From Populus alba (lineage: Eukaryota; Streptophyta; Magnoliopsida; Malpighiales; Salicaceae): DNA of 64,000 nucleotides. Of this stretch, positions 1 to 14,053 are shown piece by piece. The stretch covers positions 6,963,035 to 7,027,034 of the forward strand of contig NC_133288.1 in the NCBI RefSeq assembly GCF_005239225.2. The letters run 5' to 3'. Every line of letters starts with the position of its first letter. Position 1 is the stretch's first letter. The notes under the pieces are model-generated. The model searched no databases and had not been told where the DNA came from. It was given only the letters and a program-made list of their open reading frames with translations. The position numbers and the translations under genes are program-made.

Positions 1-2220
1 TCAATGACTATGTACATTCATGTGTGGAAGTCATCAATACTGAAATCATGACCACACACAACATATAAATAATTTATATTATTATTATTCATGAAAAAGA
101 AATCATTACATTCTCCCATTAATTAAAAAAAACTAAAACACGCCGGGAAAACATTATAGCTTTATAAAGAGAAGAAGATGTATATTTTTTATATGGTTAA
201 AAAAATATATTTTTTTGAGAAAAATTATGTTATTAAATTTTTTGTAAAGTGAAAAAAATTAAATGATATGATAAAATCAATGTTTATATTGTTCACCCAT
301 ATACATTGCACTGTAAATAACATTAGTAATTCACAATGTTTTATTTTGTTTTTTTAATTTTTTTCAATTAATTTCATCTTTTAATATTGAGATGGTTGAG
401 AATTTAACTTCATAATTTGTTTCCTTTTATTTTATCTTTCTATAAGGTTAACATGGTTTGTAGGTTTTGCCAGGGTAACCTGGGTTGCCTTGGTTTACGA
501 GTTTGGTGAAGTGTTTTTTTTTTAATTGAACGTGACCTTTTATAATCTATATATTTTTTTTCTTATATATTTTTTTAAAAATAGTTTCAGATAAAAGTCA
601 TGTTATCAAATTTTATAAAGTTCATGGACCTATTAACAGGTTTAGCTAGTTGACTTGGTTTGCGAGTCTGGCAAGTTTAACTTTTTTTAATAGTTTTTTT
701 TTAAAAAAAATTTCATCTAGATACTATGTTAATTGAGAATTTGATTTCATAATTGGTTTCGCTTCGCCTTTTATGAGGTTATAACAATCTAAGAAAAATC
801 TTCGTAATGAGTTGGTGTTTGATTTCACAATCGTTTATTTTTTATATATTATCATATAGTTAAATAAAACATAATTTTGAAAAATAAATAAATTCTAATC
901 CCAACAGAGTCCATAACCTAGTTCACATGTTTGACATACTAGCCTAATTTACTTGATTCACAGGTTTTGATGAGTTTACTCATCGATAGCATATGTTTTT
1001 TTTTTTTTAAAATTGTTTTAATTTAAATTTTTTTTATTTATTCTTTAATATTGGATTGGTTGAGAAATATACTGCATTATTGATTTTTGTTTACTTTCTA
1101 TAGGGGTAATTGCCTCAAATAATTAATGTCTATTTTTAGGTTGATATTCAATTTTATTAGCATCTATTTTTATCATATAATTAAATAAAAATATTTATAA
1201 AAAATTTATTAAACCCAATAGAGTCCATGACTTGGGTCATAAGGGGGGCTGTTGTTGATTCCAATATGTTATTATATCAATATATATATATTTTGAAGTT
1301 TTTTTTTAAAAAGTTAAATCATGTTTTTATTAATTATTAAGGTTACATTTGGACTTATAAAATTGATTGATTTAAGTCGAACTAGTTTCTATACGAAAAT
1401 TGAAAACTTGAGTTAGACAAAGAATTAAGTTGGGGGTTTCAAAATTAATTCACTTGATCATGTTTAATAAGATTGTTAGAAAATTCTCCATGTTTTTATT
1501 GTTTTTTCATATTTAAAAAAATTAAATTGATCCAATTTTCGGCAGAACGCACACCAATATGCTAGTCAACGTTATATTTTGTGGGAACACCCTTAAATAT
1601 TAATCCTATTGAAAATCTTTCTCAAAATCATTTTCTGAAGAATCTCAACTATCAAATCTGCGTGTGATTTGTAAATGAGACCAACTCATTTACAGTGCAT
1701 AAGATTTTCTTTTTTGAAATTACTAGAGAAAAATATTTTTCAAAGATTAGCATTAATCGTTTTCTTCTGTAGATATTTTGTTGCTTGCGCTGAAAATAAA
1801 GCGAAATCTTGGACTTCTCATAGCTTTGGATTGAAACTTCTACACCACTGAAAATCCAACCTTTTGGATTAACTTGCCATATTGCTTCACACTCGATTCA
1901 TATGTTGACCATATTCATAATCACGATAGTAAGCTCCAAGATATTTAGAATTGGTTCAAAGTTTGACCATCCAAATATAAATATTATATATTTTTTATAT
2001 ATTTCACTTGGTTTTAGATTATTTTAATGCATTGATTTTAAAAATAATTTTTTTTAAATAAAAAAAATATTATTTTGATATATTTTTAAATAAAAACACT
2101 TTAAAAAGCAATCGTAACTACATTCTCAAATAAGTCTCGATCAATATGTTCACCATATTCATAATTGGTAACCTCCAAGATATTTAAAATTGGTTCAAAG
2201 TTTGACCATCAAAAACACAA

Positions 2221-2264
<44 letters not shown>

Positions 2265-3070
2265 GGCATAGTATTTATCTAATGCTTCAAGATTTAGTTT
2301 CCCATACAAGAAAAGAAAAGGAGAATTGTTATAGAACCAATTGAAGAAATTAAAAACATATTGAGGATTTAACGAAATGAACTAAGATAATAAAAGAAAT
2401 AATTATTAGGTCGACATGGGATTCATAGTAAATCTCATGTTTTTTTTAAAACCTAATTTTATATAAATCTTTTTTATAAGCACTTGCTCAGACATTGAAA
2501 AAAATTACTGCATCATACCACAATTAATTCATAGCAGGGGGGGATCACATGATTTATATGAGCCCACCCTAATATATACGTTCATGAGACTCATCTAATA
2601 TTTTCTCTAAGAAGTCCCCTCTGCCTTTGGGAAAAGGTACGAAGGCTAGGATATAAGTTTAGGACACAAAATAATAATTTAGAAGGTTCTGGATATATAT
2701 TTGACCTGGTTTATTCGTTAAATAACATTTAGTCCACCAGATAATGCAGCCTTTTTTATGGAATATTCTTTTACTGAATGTTCTAAATCTTGATGATTTT
2801 ATTAACATGGTGGAGCATTTTTTTTTTACGCTGTGGAAATATTTTTTGACAGGATCCACGAGTAAATTATAATTTTTTAAAAATTAAATTATAAAAACAG
2901 CTTGTTAACTCGAGATATTCAATTAATTACACACTTATATATACATTAAAAAATATATAAATAATAAAATTCAAGCAAGAGATATTTTTCTTTTCTATTG
3001 GATATCTTATCTCTTGACTTTTGTCTTTTTGAGCACAAGCTAAACTATCTTGCTCACACATTGGATCATG
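1..3070. other. AT-rich intergenic DNA, no gene seen
   Basis: I see no supportable coding region on either strand. The stretch is rich in A/T homopolymer runs. It holds one imperfect direct repeat (1891-1990 and 2135-2230), a (TA)n microsatellite at about 2227-2262, and between the repeat arms an AT-rich block resembling the inner part of the MITE family seen at 56.7 kb. A 66-codon open frame at 2659-2859 has no recognisable domain and is treated as chance. Confidence 0.6.
1891..2262. repeat. Imperfect direct repeat plus TA microsatellite
   Basis: Two arms of roughly 95-100 bases (1891-1990 and 2135-2230) share the phrases catattcataat, ctccaagatattta and ttggttcaaagtttgaccat in the same order. 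The spacer between them is AT-rich and MITE-like. The second arm runs straight into a (TA)n tract of about 35 bases. This may be a local duplication that accompanied insertion of the spacer element. Confidence 0.6.
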
Positions 3071-3077
3071 AGGTTAA

Positions 3078-3231
3078 GAAAGCAACAGGTGGCAGTTTCC
3101 TGTTGGCTAGGAAGTGCCTGACCAGTTGAAAAAAAAGGTTTCGGAGCTATGCTGCCTGGAATTGGTGGCCTGCTCCTTTCACTGTAATAAATCTCAATCC
3201 TTCATATATCATTGTCCAGCTCACCAACCTA
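3078..3231 (-). pseudogene. Duplicated last exon of a serine carboxypeptidase-like gene (relic)
   Basis: On the minus strand the block reads W-T-M-I-Y-E-G-L-R-F-I-T-V-K-G-A-G-H-Q, the conserved C-terminal segment of plant serine carboxypeptidase-like (SCPL) proteins that carries the catalytic histidine in GAGH. It then breaks into stops and a frameshift, yet the nucleotides still align with the end of the exon at 4084-4234 (cacttcctagccaacaag...). It is therefore a second, decayed copy of that exon about 1 kb downstream of the other relic. It cannot encode an enzyme alone. Confidence 0.75.
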
Positions 3232-4083
3232 TTTCCCATGACTTAAAAACAAAAATCATAATCTCTTATTCAGACCCCAACCTTTGATACTTCAATGTCT
3301 GTTTTTTTTTTTTTACATTCATTTATGGAAAATATGTCTTGAATTTATTGCCACCTCTAACAAAAGATATATATTAATCTAGTTCAAAAGTTATAATAAT
3401 ACAAAAAAATTTTTTTGTTTGTATAGTCTTATTGGTTGGTATAACGTCATCTCATGTGGGTCTGGTATTGGCTAGACTTAACAATTATTTGGATTTTACA
3501 AATATGAGACCCAATAACTTTTGGGTTTAGAATTGACCAGATCTAATAGTATTTGAGTCCATCTAATATCAAATCTAGTGCGTTTCCACAATAACATATT
3601 TAGTGATAATGCATTCTCAGCTCAACACGCTTGGAAACAAAAAAAATTATAATTATTATATTTTTCTTCATCCTGTATTTTTTAAATATGTATAAAAATA
3701 TATTGATAGAATATGTACTCATCAATGATAAACTCAGCAAATATTGGTACATATGAGTTTGTGCCAAACATGTGAATCCAAAATTGAGGTCTGAGCTTTT
3801 TATTCTTGATTTAGATGTATCAAATATGTCTGATGACATATTATGATAATGCAAAATGACAGACAGAAAGGTACAGAGGAAATGCTAAAGAAAGACATTT
3901 CTTTTAGAGCAATTTGGCGTGTATGATGTTTGCTGCATGAAAACCAAGTTTTCGGGTAAATTAGAAAGATTGGTCAACACATAAACACAATTACTAGCAC
4001 AATATTAGGTAATGGTAAGATCAATTCCTTCGAGGAATGTTCTGCAGCTCGATAACTTCATGACATATTGGATAATGGGCTGA

Positions 4084-7594
<3,511 letters not shown>

Positions 7595-7990
7595 TCAATA
7601 ATATAATTTAGCTTTAGAAAGCTGAGTCTGGATAGAGTTATTAGACCTAATCATTTTATTTGGAAAAGAAACATGAAACATTGGATAAATATGAGACCTC
7701 ACTAGTACATAAATTAAGATTATAAGCTTATGTTCCAATATTTTAGAACTATGAATGGGCCATAATACTTTGTAGACAACTTGATATTTCTCCTCATGCA
7801 TACAAATAATTCCATATAAGGTTGCAACTTAAAGATATACCATTTACCCAATAGAGAATTATTTTACCCTATGTTTAGAATCATTTATTTGCTTCATTAT
7901 ACATTGAGCTTCTTTGATTCTCTCTTCAAGCACCTTGATAACTACATCTCTCTCTAGCAACTTTTTATCTACTAGTGGAAGTCCGGATGT
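7595..7990 (-). pseudogene. Ty3/gypsy integrase C-terminal fragment
   Basis: Minus-strand translation from 7990 downward gives GLPLVDKKLLERDVVIKVL, then an alpha-helical stretch ending KHRVK, then a broken MVYL...LQPY-like segment, then SHIYPMFHVSFPNK and IQTQL. This is the order of the integrase C-terminus that precedes the chromodomain in plant Ty3/gypsy elements (helix, GDMVYL, YGPF, IHPVFHVSLLKK). Stops interrupt it, no other domain is preserved and no LTR was recognised. It is an old fragment. Confidence 0.72.
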
Positions 7991-8281
7991 TATAAAAACA
8001 TAACTTAAGAGAATGGGAAGAGGTTAATTAGTCTTAAATTATTATTAGTCTTAATTTATTAAAAAAACTTAACATACCACAAACGAAATCACACCTGCAA
8101 CAAAGGGAGGGTAAAAAAAGAGCACACAGAAGAAGATACACAAGCATGGATATAATAATTATATCCCAGCTAATGTTTTATTTCTCAGTCTTATTCCAGC
8201 CTTCACGTACCACCATCTTCATTTATAGCTACCTCCTTCAATTCCACTAGATCATGGTGTTGTTTTTACTGATACGAATAT

Positions 8282-8557
8282 TCAACCGCATATTCCCGGC
8301 AAACTATCGAAGCAAAACGCGCTGCAACAAGTTAGGTCGCCGATTGAGCATGGAGATGTACCTGAAGGGAGGCAGTCGTCTGCAGATTTAGGCATCATCA
8401 CATTTGAGAGTGGAATGTTCTTGGTATTACTAGTAGCGATCCCATCAACGCCATCAGAGGTGAGTGGGATTTCCCTCATAGAGAAAGCGCAAGGAGAAAT
8501 AGTCGCAAGGAAGAGGAAGGACACTATCAGAACCAAACTCACTTTCTTGCTATCCAT
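8282..8557 (-). CDS. Secreted six-cysteine knottin-like peptide precursor, copy 1
   Basis: A 91-residue precursor in one exon. Residues 1-26 are a signal peptide (basic MDSKK, hydrophobic VSLVLIVSFLFLATI, small residues before the cut). Residues about 27-60 are a propeptide with REIPLTSDGVDGIA and SNTKNIPLS. The C-terminal 30 residues have cysteines spaced C-x7-C-x6-CC-x3-C-x7-C, the order of inhibitor cystine knots such as the plant Mirabilis-type antimicrobial peptides. Loop 5 reads FDSLPGI. One residue (Ile before MMPK) is missing relative to the 92-residue copies. The ATG of MDSKK is chosen because it starts a canonical signal peptide; a stop lies shortly upstream. A TATA-like tatattaaatag lies at 8645-8656. 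The function is unknown: a secreted defence or signalling peptide is an inference from fold and architecture. Confidence 0.82.
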   Translation of the reverse strand: MDSKKVSLVLIVSFLFLATISPCAFSMREIPLTSDGVDGIATSNTKNIPLSNVMMPKSADDCLPSGTSPCSIGDLTCCSAFCFDSLPGICG

Positions 8558-8644
8558 CTCTTCCCCACACTCGCACAGAACCGCTAAGCTTTTAATTCAC
8601 TCACTTGCAGAGTAAGTTTTTGCTCTTGAATGCATGATAGAGAC

Positions 8645-8656
8645 TATATTAAATAG
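8645..8656 (-). promoter_or_regulatory. TATA box of peptide gene copy 1
   Basis: The TATA-like sequence sits about 90-100 bases 5' of the ATG on the minus strand, at the same place as in the other copies. Here the adjacent 13 bases with the second CATGC element are missing, apparently deleted between short agag repeats. Confidence 0.5.
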
Positions 8657-8785
8657 CGGTGTGATGATTTTTGTGCTCTTCAAATTGATAAGGGCACCCA
8701 CCTCAATAATGCAATTCTGCAGCCGACGTTCAAGTGGCGTCCACCACTGGTCACTATCACTTCTGGACCACAGTAATATCATCAC

Positions 8786-10281
8786 GTTTTATCCTTGTTG
8801 AAATTTTTGAAATTTCACAAGGATCGTGCCTTTCTGCTTTCACAAGCAGAGCCTGAATTGTTTTTCCCCCAGTAATACAGAAATATGGAACCTGTCAACT
8901 GAGACTAAAAGCTCATGGAAAAATATTAATAAAAAATAGTTGCAAAAGAAACAAAAATAACAAAAAAAAGAAAGAAGAGAGGATACAATCTGATAGAGAA
9001 AAACGCAAAAATGATGAAATTTTTTTTTTAAAAAATGATTCTAAAAAAAATAAATAACAATTAAAAAAAATTAAAAACTAAATTTGAAAGATTATAAAAT
9101 CAAAAGGGATGAAATTAAAAAATATTTATAGTTTTATAGACTATTTATAGATTAAAAAAATAGTAAAGGATGAAAAAAAAATGTAGGGGGTTAATCCAAA
9201 AGAAGGCAAACCGCAAAAAACAATCAAATTAAAAAAAAAAAAAACCAAGCAAATTAACATAGGCTAACCAATTAAACTTGGTCTAATATCTAAAACTTGC
9301 AATCTTTGAAATTCTAGACCAAGGTTCAATAAAAAAAACTTAATTTTCAACCAATTTAATTTTAACAGATGAAATAAAAAAAATATTAAAAAAAAGTGTG
9401 ATAAGTTGTGGTAGTTGGATTTAGAAATGTGTTTGATAAAAATTATGGTTGAAGTTTATGTGTAGTAAAAAAAAATATATAAAATATTTGGTGGAAGTGG
9501 GGTTGCGATTGCTTTTCAAAGTATTTTTTACTTGTAAATGTATCAAAATAATTTTTTATTTTTTAAAAATTATTTTTGATATCAGCACATTAAAATAATC
9601 TGAAAACACACAAAAAAAAATATCAATATGAAGCAAAGAGAAAAATAAAAAAGTTTTAAATTTTTTCAAAAACATTTTTGAAACGTAAAAATAAACAGAG
9701 TTTTATAAGACTCAGTTAAAAAAACATGTAAAAAATACTGCACAAAAATTGCATTTCAAACTAATTTTTTTAGTGAACCCCGCAATACAAAACACAGTTT
9801 AATTTGTTACCAAATATCTTATTATGTTTTTTTCAACACAAACATAAAAACCGATGAAAAACAAACACAGCACTAAATTCAAAGCTCATTTTGCTTAAAA
9901 CTTATCCCCTCTTAAATAATTTTTTTGTAATCCAAAATATTAACTTAATATAAATCCAAACTTGCATGGCTTGGCCTAAATCCTAAGCAGGAGCACAAGC
10001 ACGAGCTGGGTCGGTACGTACATGTACGAGTTTAAGCTAAAAGTTTATTTTACTTAGAATTTATCCTCTCTAGGAACGTTAAAAATCTAGATTTATTTTG
10101 TATATATTTTTTTGTATAAAAACACTTTTTTTATCAATTTTATCTATAAACAATTTTGATTTCTCAATTAGAGCTTTCTCTTGGAATTCACGGCAGAAAA
10201 TATTAAGTTCTCTAAAATTGCAAGATGTAGAAAATATTGTAACTGTAGTTATTTCTATAAGTTGTTTTTGAGCTTATAAGA
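8786..10281. other. AT-rich spacer of unit 1
   Basis: I found no coding region. A block at about 9490-9690 resembles the inner part of the Tourist-like MITE at 56731-56942 (gattgcttttcaaagtattt and tatttttgatatcagcacat). The final 300 bases before the HMA fragment (from about 9960) also match unit 2 near 26060 and units 2/3 just before their HMA fragments. Confidence 0.55.
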
Positions 10282-10445
10282 GGCATTGATGAGATAGCGG
10301 TTGATATTGCAAAGGGAACATTAACAGTAATTGGAGTTGTAGACCCAGTGTGCATGCTGGTGGCTAAAAAACTCAGAAAACATGGAAAAAAGGCAGAAGT
10401 CCTTAGTGTTGGGCCGCCTAAGAAAGAACCAGACGAAGAAAAAGT
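10282..10445 (+). pseudogene. HMA-domain exon fragment (HIPP-like), copy 1
   Basis: The plus frame reads GIDEIAVDIAKGTLTVIG, VVDPVCMLVAKKLRKHGK and KAEVLSVGPPKKEPDEEK. This is the second half of a heavy-metal-associated (HMA) domain as found in plant isoprenylated metallochaperone-like proteins (HIPP): GxxxI, the beta strand TVxGxVDP, KLRK, AExxSVGPPKEP. In those genes an intron commonly precedes the first residue; here an AG sits just before it. The first exon, the metal-binding CxxC strand and the isoprenylation tail are all absent. After EEK the sequence turns into a remnant of the neighbouring peptide gene in antisense. This copy has no frameshift, whereas copies 2 and 3 do. It is a captured exon fragment rather than a working gene. 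Confidence 0.72.
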
Positions 10446-10453
10446 TACTATTA

Positions 10454-10486
10454 TTGTTATTACTTGCAGTGATCTCATCAACACCA
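10454..10486 (-). pseudogene. Remnant of a knottin-like peptide gene fused to the HMA fragment
   Basis: These 33 bases match 10825-10857, inside the intact propeptide of the next peptide gene, at 29 of 33 positions. On the minus strand they read GVDEITASN against GVDGIAASN. They abut the end of the HMA similarity, so the fusion point lies between 10445 and 10454. The same fusion is present in units 2 and 3. Confidence 0.65.
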
Positions 10487-10682
10487 GTGAAATCACACCT
10501 GCAACAAAGGGAGAAAAAAAGAGCACACAGAAGAAGATAAACAAGCATGGATATAATAATTATATCCTAGCTACTGTTTTATTTCTCAGTCTTATTCCAG
10601 CCTTCACGTACCACCATCTTTATTTATAGCGAGCTTCTTCAATTCCACTAGATTATGGTGTTGCTTTTACTGATACGAATAT

Positions 10683-11012
10683 TCAAGCGCATACTGGTGG
10701 CCAAATTGCAAGGCATATGCCGCTGCAACAACCTACGTCGCCGATTAAGCATGGAGATGTACCTGGAGGGAGGCACTTGTCTGCAGATTTAGGCATCATC
10801 ACAATATTTGAGAGTGGAATGTTCTTGGTATTACTTGCAGCGATCCCATCAACGCCATCAAAGGTGAGTGGGATTTCCCTCATAGAGAAAGCGCAAGGAG
10901 AAATAGTCGCAATGAAGAGTAGGTTTTTGCTCTTGAATGCATGATAGAGGTTGCATGCAGAGACTATATTATATAGCGGTGTGATGATTTTTACGCTCTG
11001 CATATGGATCAC
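10683..11012 (-). CDS. Knottin-like peptide precursor, copy 2, 5'-deleted
   Basis: The propeptide and the cysteine domain are intact (C-x7-C-x6-CC-x3-C-x7-C, last loop LAIWPPV). The native start and most of the signal peptide are gone. Compared with the 30.8 kb gene, 100 bases corresponding to 31066-31165 are deleted between agag microhomologies. This removes the ATG, the basic N-terminus and the proximal 5' leader. The frame stays open into the former leader and reaches ATGs near the old TATA region, giving a 109-residue frame whose hydrophobic run is only LLFIATISPCAF, about 30 residues from the new start. Translation and secretion are doubtful, so it may be a pseudogene with a preserved mature domain. 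A TATA-like element remains at 10964-10976, inside the new frame. Confidence 0.5.
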   Translation of the reverse strand: MIHMQSVKIITPLYNIVSACNLYHAFKSKNLLFIATISPCAFSMREIPLTFDGVDGIAASNTKNIPLSNIVMMPKSADKCLPPGTSPCLIGDVGCCSGICLAIWPPVCA

Positions 11013-11116
11013 GGCACTCAGCTCAACAGAGCAATTCTGCAGCCCATGTTTTAAGTGATATACACAGCAAAGTCATTATCACGTTAAAGTTATGCCTACA
11101 AGAGGTTTCATTTCAA

Positions 11117-12639
11117 AATATGCACTTGAAAATATCGCGAAATATGAAGAACAGCTGCCCAGTGAACAGTAATAGGAGAAGCAATACACTGACTAACAAC
11201 ATGAACAAATGTAATATCTGGACGAGTAATGGTGAGACATACCAAACTCCCAACAATAGTGCGGTATAGAGTAGGATCTATCAAAGGTAAACCATCTGTA
11301 GAAGAGTACCTCGCGTTAACCTCAATAGGAGTATCCACAGTCTTGTTATCAGTAAGTCTAGCCCGCTCAAAAATATCTGCAACATATTTCGACTGAGAAA
11401 GAAGGTAACCTCTAGGTGAGTATGCTACCTCAATACCCAGGAAATATCGAAGATAACCCAAATCCTTCATCTCAAATGGTCTAGCCAACTCTGTCTTCAG
11501 AATTGAAATACCATCAATGTCATCACCAATAATAATCATGTCATCAACATATAAAGACAGAATGATACGACCTGTATCAGTGCACTTAATAAAAAGAGCA
11601 GAATTATGACTGCTAGAAACAAAGCCAAGAGACGAGATCACAATAGAGAATTTCTCAAACCAAGCACAGGGTGCTTGTTTGAGACCATATAATGCTTTCT
11701 TAAGCTTACAAACATATCCAGAGTCATGTGAAATACTAGGAGGAGGTGCCATAAAGACTTCTTCTTGAAGATCTCCATTCAAGAAGGCATTTTTAACATC
11801 AAGCTGAGAAATATGTCACTGACGAATCGAAGCTATGGCAATAAGAGTATGAATAGTAGTCATTTTTACAACCGGGACAAATGTCTCCTCATAGTCCATA
11901 CCATACTGTTGAGAGTATCCTTTTGCAACCAGCCTAACTTTGTATCGCTCAATAGACCCATCAGAATTAGTTTTGATCTTATACACCCAACGACAACTAA
12001 CAACACTCTTACCAGGAGGTAAAGGAACCAGATCCCAAGTATCTGTCTTATGCAAAGCAGAAAGTTCCTCATCCATAGTTTGCTGCCAAAGTGGATCAAG
12101 AATTGCCTCTTTATAGGAAGAGGGCTCAAAGAGACAATGAATAGAAGCTAAAAAGAAAGTAAATGATGAAGAATAACAAGAATAAGCAAAATCTGGTAGT
12201 TTTGTGGACTTACGAATGTGAATGGACTGACGTGGAGGTGGATCCACAACCTCAGATTAAGCTTGAGGGGTTGTAGATGAGAATGGAGCTTCAGGTGTGC
12301 TAGAGAGTAAAGTACCAGTACCTGCAGAGTTATGAGTACAAATTGATCGAACATGGGAAGAGGTATCATTACCAGAATCCTCAGAAAAAGGATCTATATG
12401 AATAAGATCAGTTTTAGTCAGGCTATGAGTAATATATGGAATAGAAAAGAAAGGTATATGCTCAAGGAAGACAACATGACGAGACACATAAAGTTTCTGA
12501 GTTATTGGATAAAAACAATGATATCCTTTTTTACCTTCACCATAACCCAGAAATACACAAATAGCGGATCGAGGGGATAGCTTACTACGTTCTACATGAG
12601 GACGAAGAACGAAACAAGTACAACCAAAGACTCTACATG
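11117..12639 (-). pseudogene. Copia A polyprotein, integrase C-terminus and reverse transcriptase
   Basis: Reading from 12639 down: RVFGCTCFVLRPHVERSKL and CVFLGYGEGKKGYHCF (integrase C-terminal region), a Ser/Thr-rich linker, then WQQTMDEELSALHKTDTW, RWVYKIKTNSDGSIERYK, AKGYSQQYGMDYEETFVPV, LDVKNAFLNGDL, YGLKQAPCAWFEKF and the catalytic SLYVDDMIIIG (YVDD). The end is ITRPDITFVHVVSQ and the first residues of the RNase H linker. Two in-frame stops were noticed: a TGA replacing the Trp before HISQLD near 11816, and one after TTPQA near 12257. The typical DE residues of RNase H are absent because the element is truncated. Confidence 0.85.
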
Positions 12640-12946
12640 ATGAATGTTGTAACCCATTTTTGGGTCCCCGCAAAAAAATAAAATAAAATAAATAGCCAAA
12701 GAAGGCTAGAAAAATGACAAGAGGCAGAAGCGCTCGGAAAATGGTCAGAAAATTGGTCAAGGAGTATAAAGATACAAAGATTGGATTTTTGACAATATAT
12801 TCTTGAAGGATGAGAACCCTATTGAGAAGGAAATTTTGAATTTTGAGGAGAGAAGCCCAAATTTGGATGTTTATGGGTTTAATTGATTTTTTATTGGATT
12901 TATAGGGGATTTGATCGCAAGAAAAATTGATTTTTTAAGTTAATTT

Positions 12947-13215
12947 GGGCTTTAAATTGAAGAAATTAAAGTTCTGGGGCCAAATTATAATTTTTAGGAT
13001 TTTATTAAGTCAAATCAGGCGCTTAATTGCATAAATATTGAAGTTTAAGGGCCAATTAGGGACTTAATTGTGAAAATCCGAAACCAGGGACCAATTTGGA
13101 GAAGGCGCAAAGATAGGGGGGCTGTTTGGAATTGTTTCAGGGGCTTAATTGAAGAAATTGAAAGTTTATTGATCAATTGAGGGCTTAATTGCATAAATCA
13201 GAGGCCAAGGACCAA
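12947..13215 (+). repeat. Degenerate repeats in the U3 of the solo LTR
   Basis: Five irregularly spaced copies of a motif near ggcttaattg-(c/a)a-(t/g)aaat, mostly followed by an A/G-rich stretch and (g)ggcca or ggacca, start at about 12947, 13020, 13060, 13141 and 13181. The core cttaattg is nearly invariant. Position upstream of the TATA box suggests enhancer-like repeats, as in many LTR promoters; that role is an inference. Confidence 0.55.
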
Positions 13216-13689
13216 AGTGAAAAACGCGGCCAACTATGGGGACGGACCGAAAATTAGCAGGGACGAAATTGAAATTAAACAAAGATGATTAAGGACTGAT
13301 TCGAAACATGTTCTGGCGCCTTTATTTTTAAATGAAACGGCGCGTTTTATCCAAAACGACGCCGTTTCATGCATAAAAAAAAAAAAAAAAAAGACCGAAC
13401 GGTGCCGTTTTGAACGGCACTGTTCCCCTTTCTTCTTCCTTTCCCCCGCACCTGCAACAGAAGGAAAAGCTTTGTTTTTTGAAATAAACTTCCCGCCTCT
13501 CTCTCCCTTGCATCTCCACCGAACAACCCGAAGCCCCCACACCGTGGGACCACCGACCGAAGGCATTGGCCGACCACCGGCCGAAAGTAAAGAAACGGCA
13601 CCTTGCTGTCGCGGGTGGTGGCCGACCAGCCACCCGCGAAACCCGCTCCAAGGCGCACTAACAATGGTCCCCCACACCGGTTCTGCCCC

Positions 13690-13697
13690 TATAAATA
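13690..13697 (+). promoter_or_regulatory. TATA box of the LTR promoter
   Basis: The sequence tataaata lies in a GC-rich context (gcccctataaatag). It is the only well-placed TATA in the LTR, about 1.05 kb from its 5' end. Initiation about 30 bases downstream would leave a leader of about 1.6 kb to the LTR end. Confidence 0.65.
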
Positions 13698-14053
13698 GAA
13701 GAGAAAACCGAAGAAAAAAGGGAGGAGGAACAAAAGGGTGGGAACCGGAAAGAAAACAAAAAAAACGAAGAGAGAGAGGAAGAGAGAGAAACACCCAACC
13801 GAGGAGAGAGAGAGCCAACGAGAATCCAAAAAAACAAGAGAAGATTGAAAAGTTGGAAGCTGGGGAAATTTAGAAGAGAAAACCAAGCAAAAAGCAGGAG
13901 GACGCCGCCGGTTTACTTGGAAACCACCGTGAGCTAAGCCGCTGCCACCGCCTCCACCGCAGCCCCACCAGTAAGCCGTCGCCTCCACTGCGCCAGGTAC
14001 ACTATCCTTTTCCCCGTGCATTTTTTTTTTTCTTCTGAAGCTGAGTCCGGTTG

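Larger units (their letters stand above)
8035..11116. repeat. Segmental duplication unit 1 (peptide gene, HMA fragment, peptide gene)
   Basis: The unit opens with ttaatttattaaaaaaactt and gaaatcacacctgcaacaaa, carries a peptide gene (8282-8557, minus), an AT-rich spacer, an HMA exon fragment (plus, 10282) and a second peptide gene (10683, minus). It ends abruptly at 11116, where Copia sequence begins. The same order recurs in units 2 (about 24071-29400) and 3 (30575-34940). The spacer here is about 1.5 kb, shorter than in the other two. Confidence 0.8.

Noticed and set aside
10212..10544. Minus-strand hydrophobic frames opposite the HMA fragments (also near 28293-28680 and 33861-34220)
   Set aside because: They are shadows of the HMA fragment and poly(A)/poly(T) runs. 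Only the short GVDEITASN piece has meaning, as a remnant of the peptide gene.
10717..10944. Open frames of 66-82 codons antisense to every peptide gene, with similar sequences
   Set aside because: They are conserved only because the sense genes are recent duplicates. They have no domain, begin at different places and follow the codon pattern of the sense strand.
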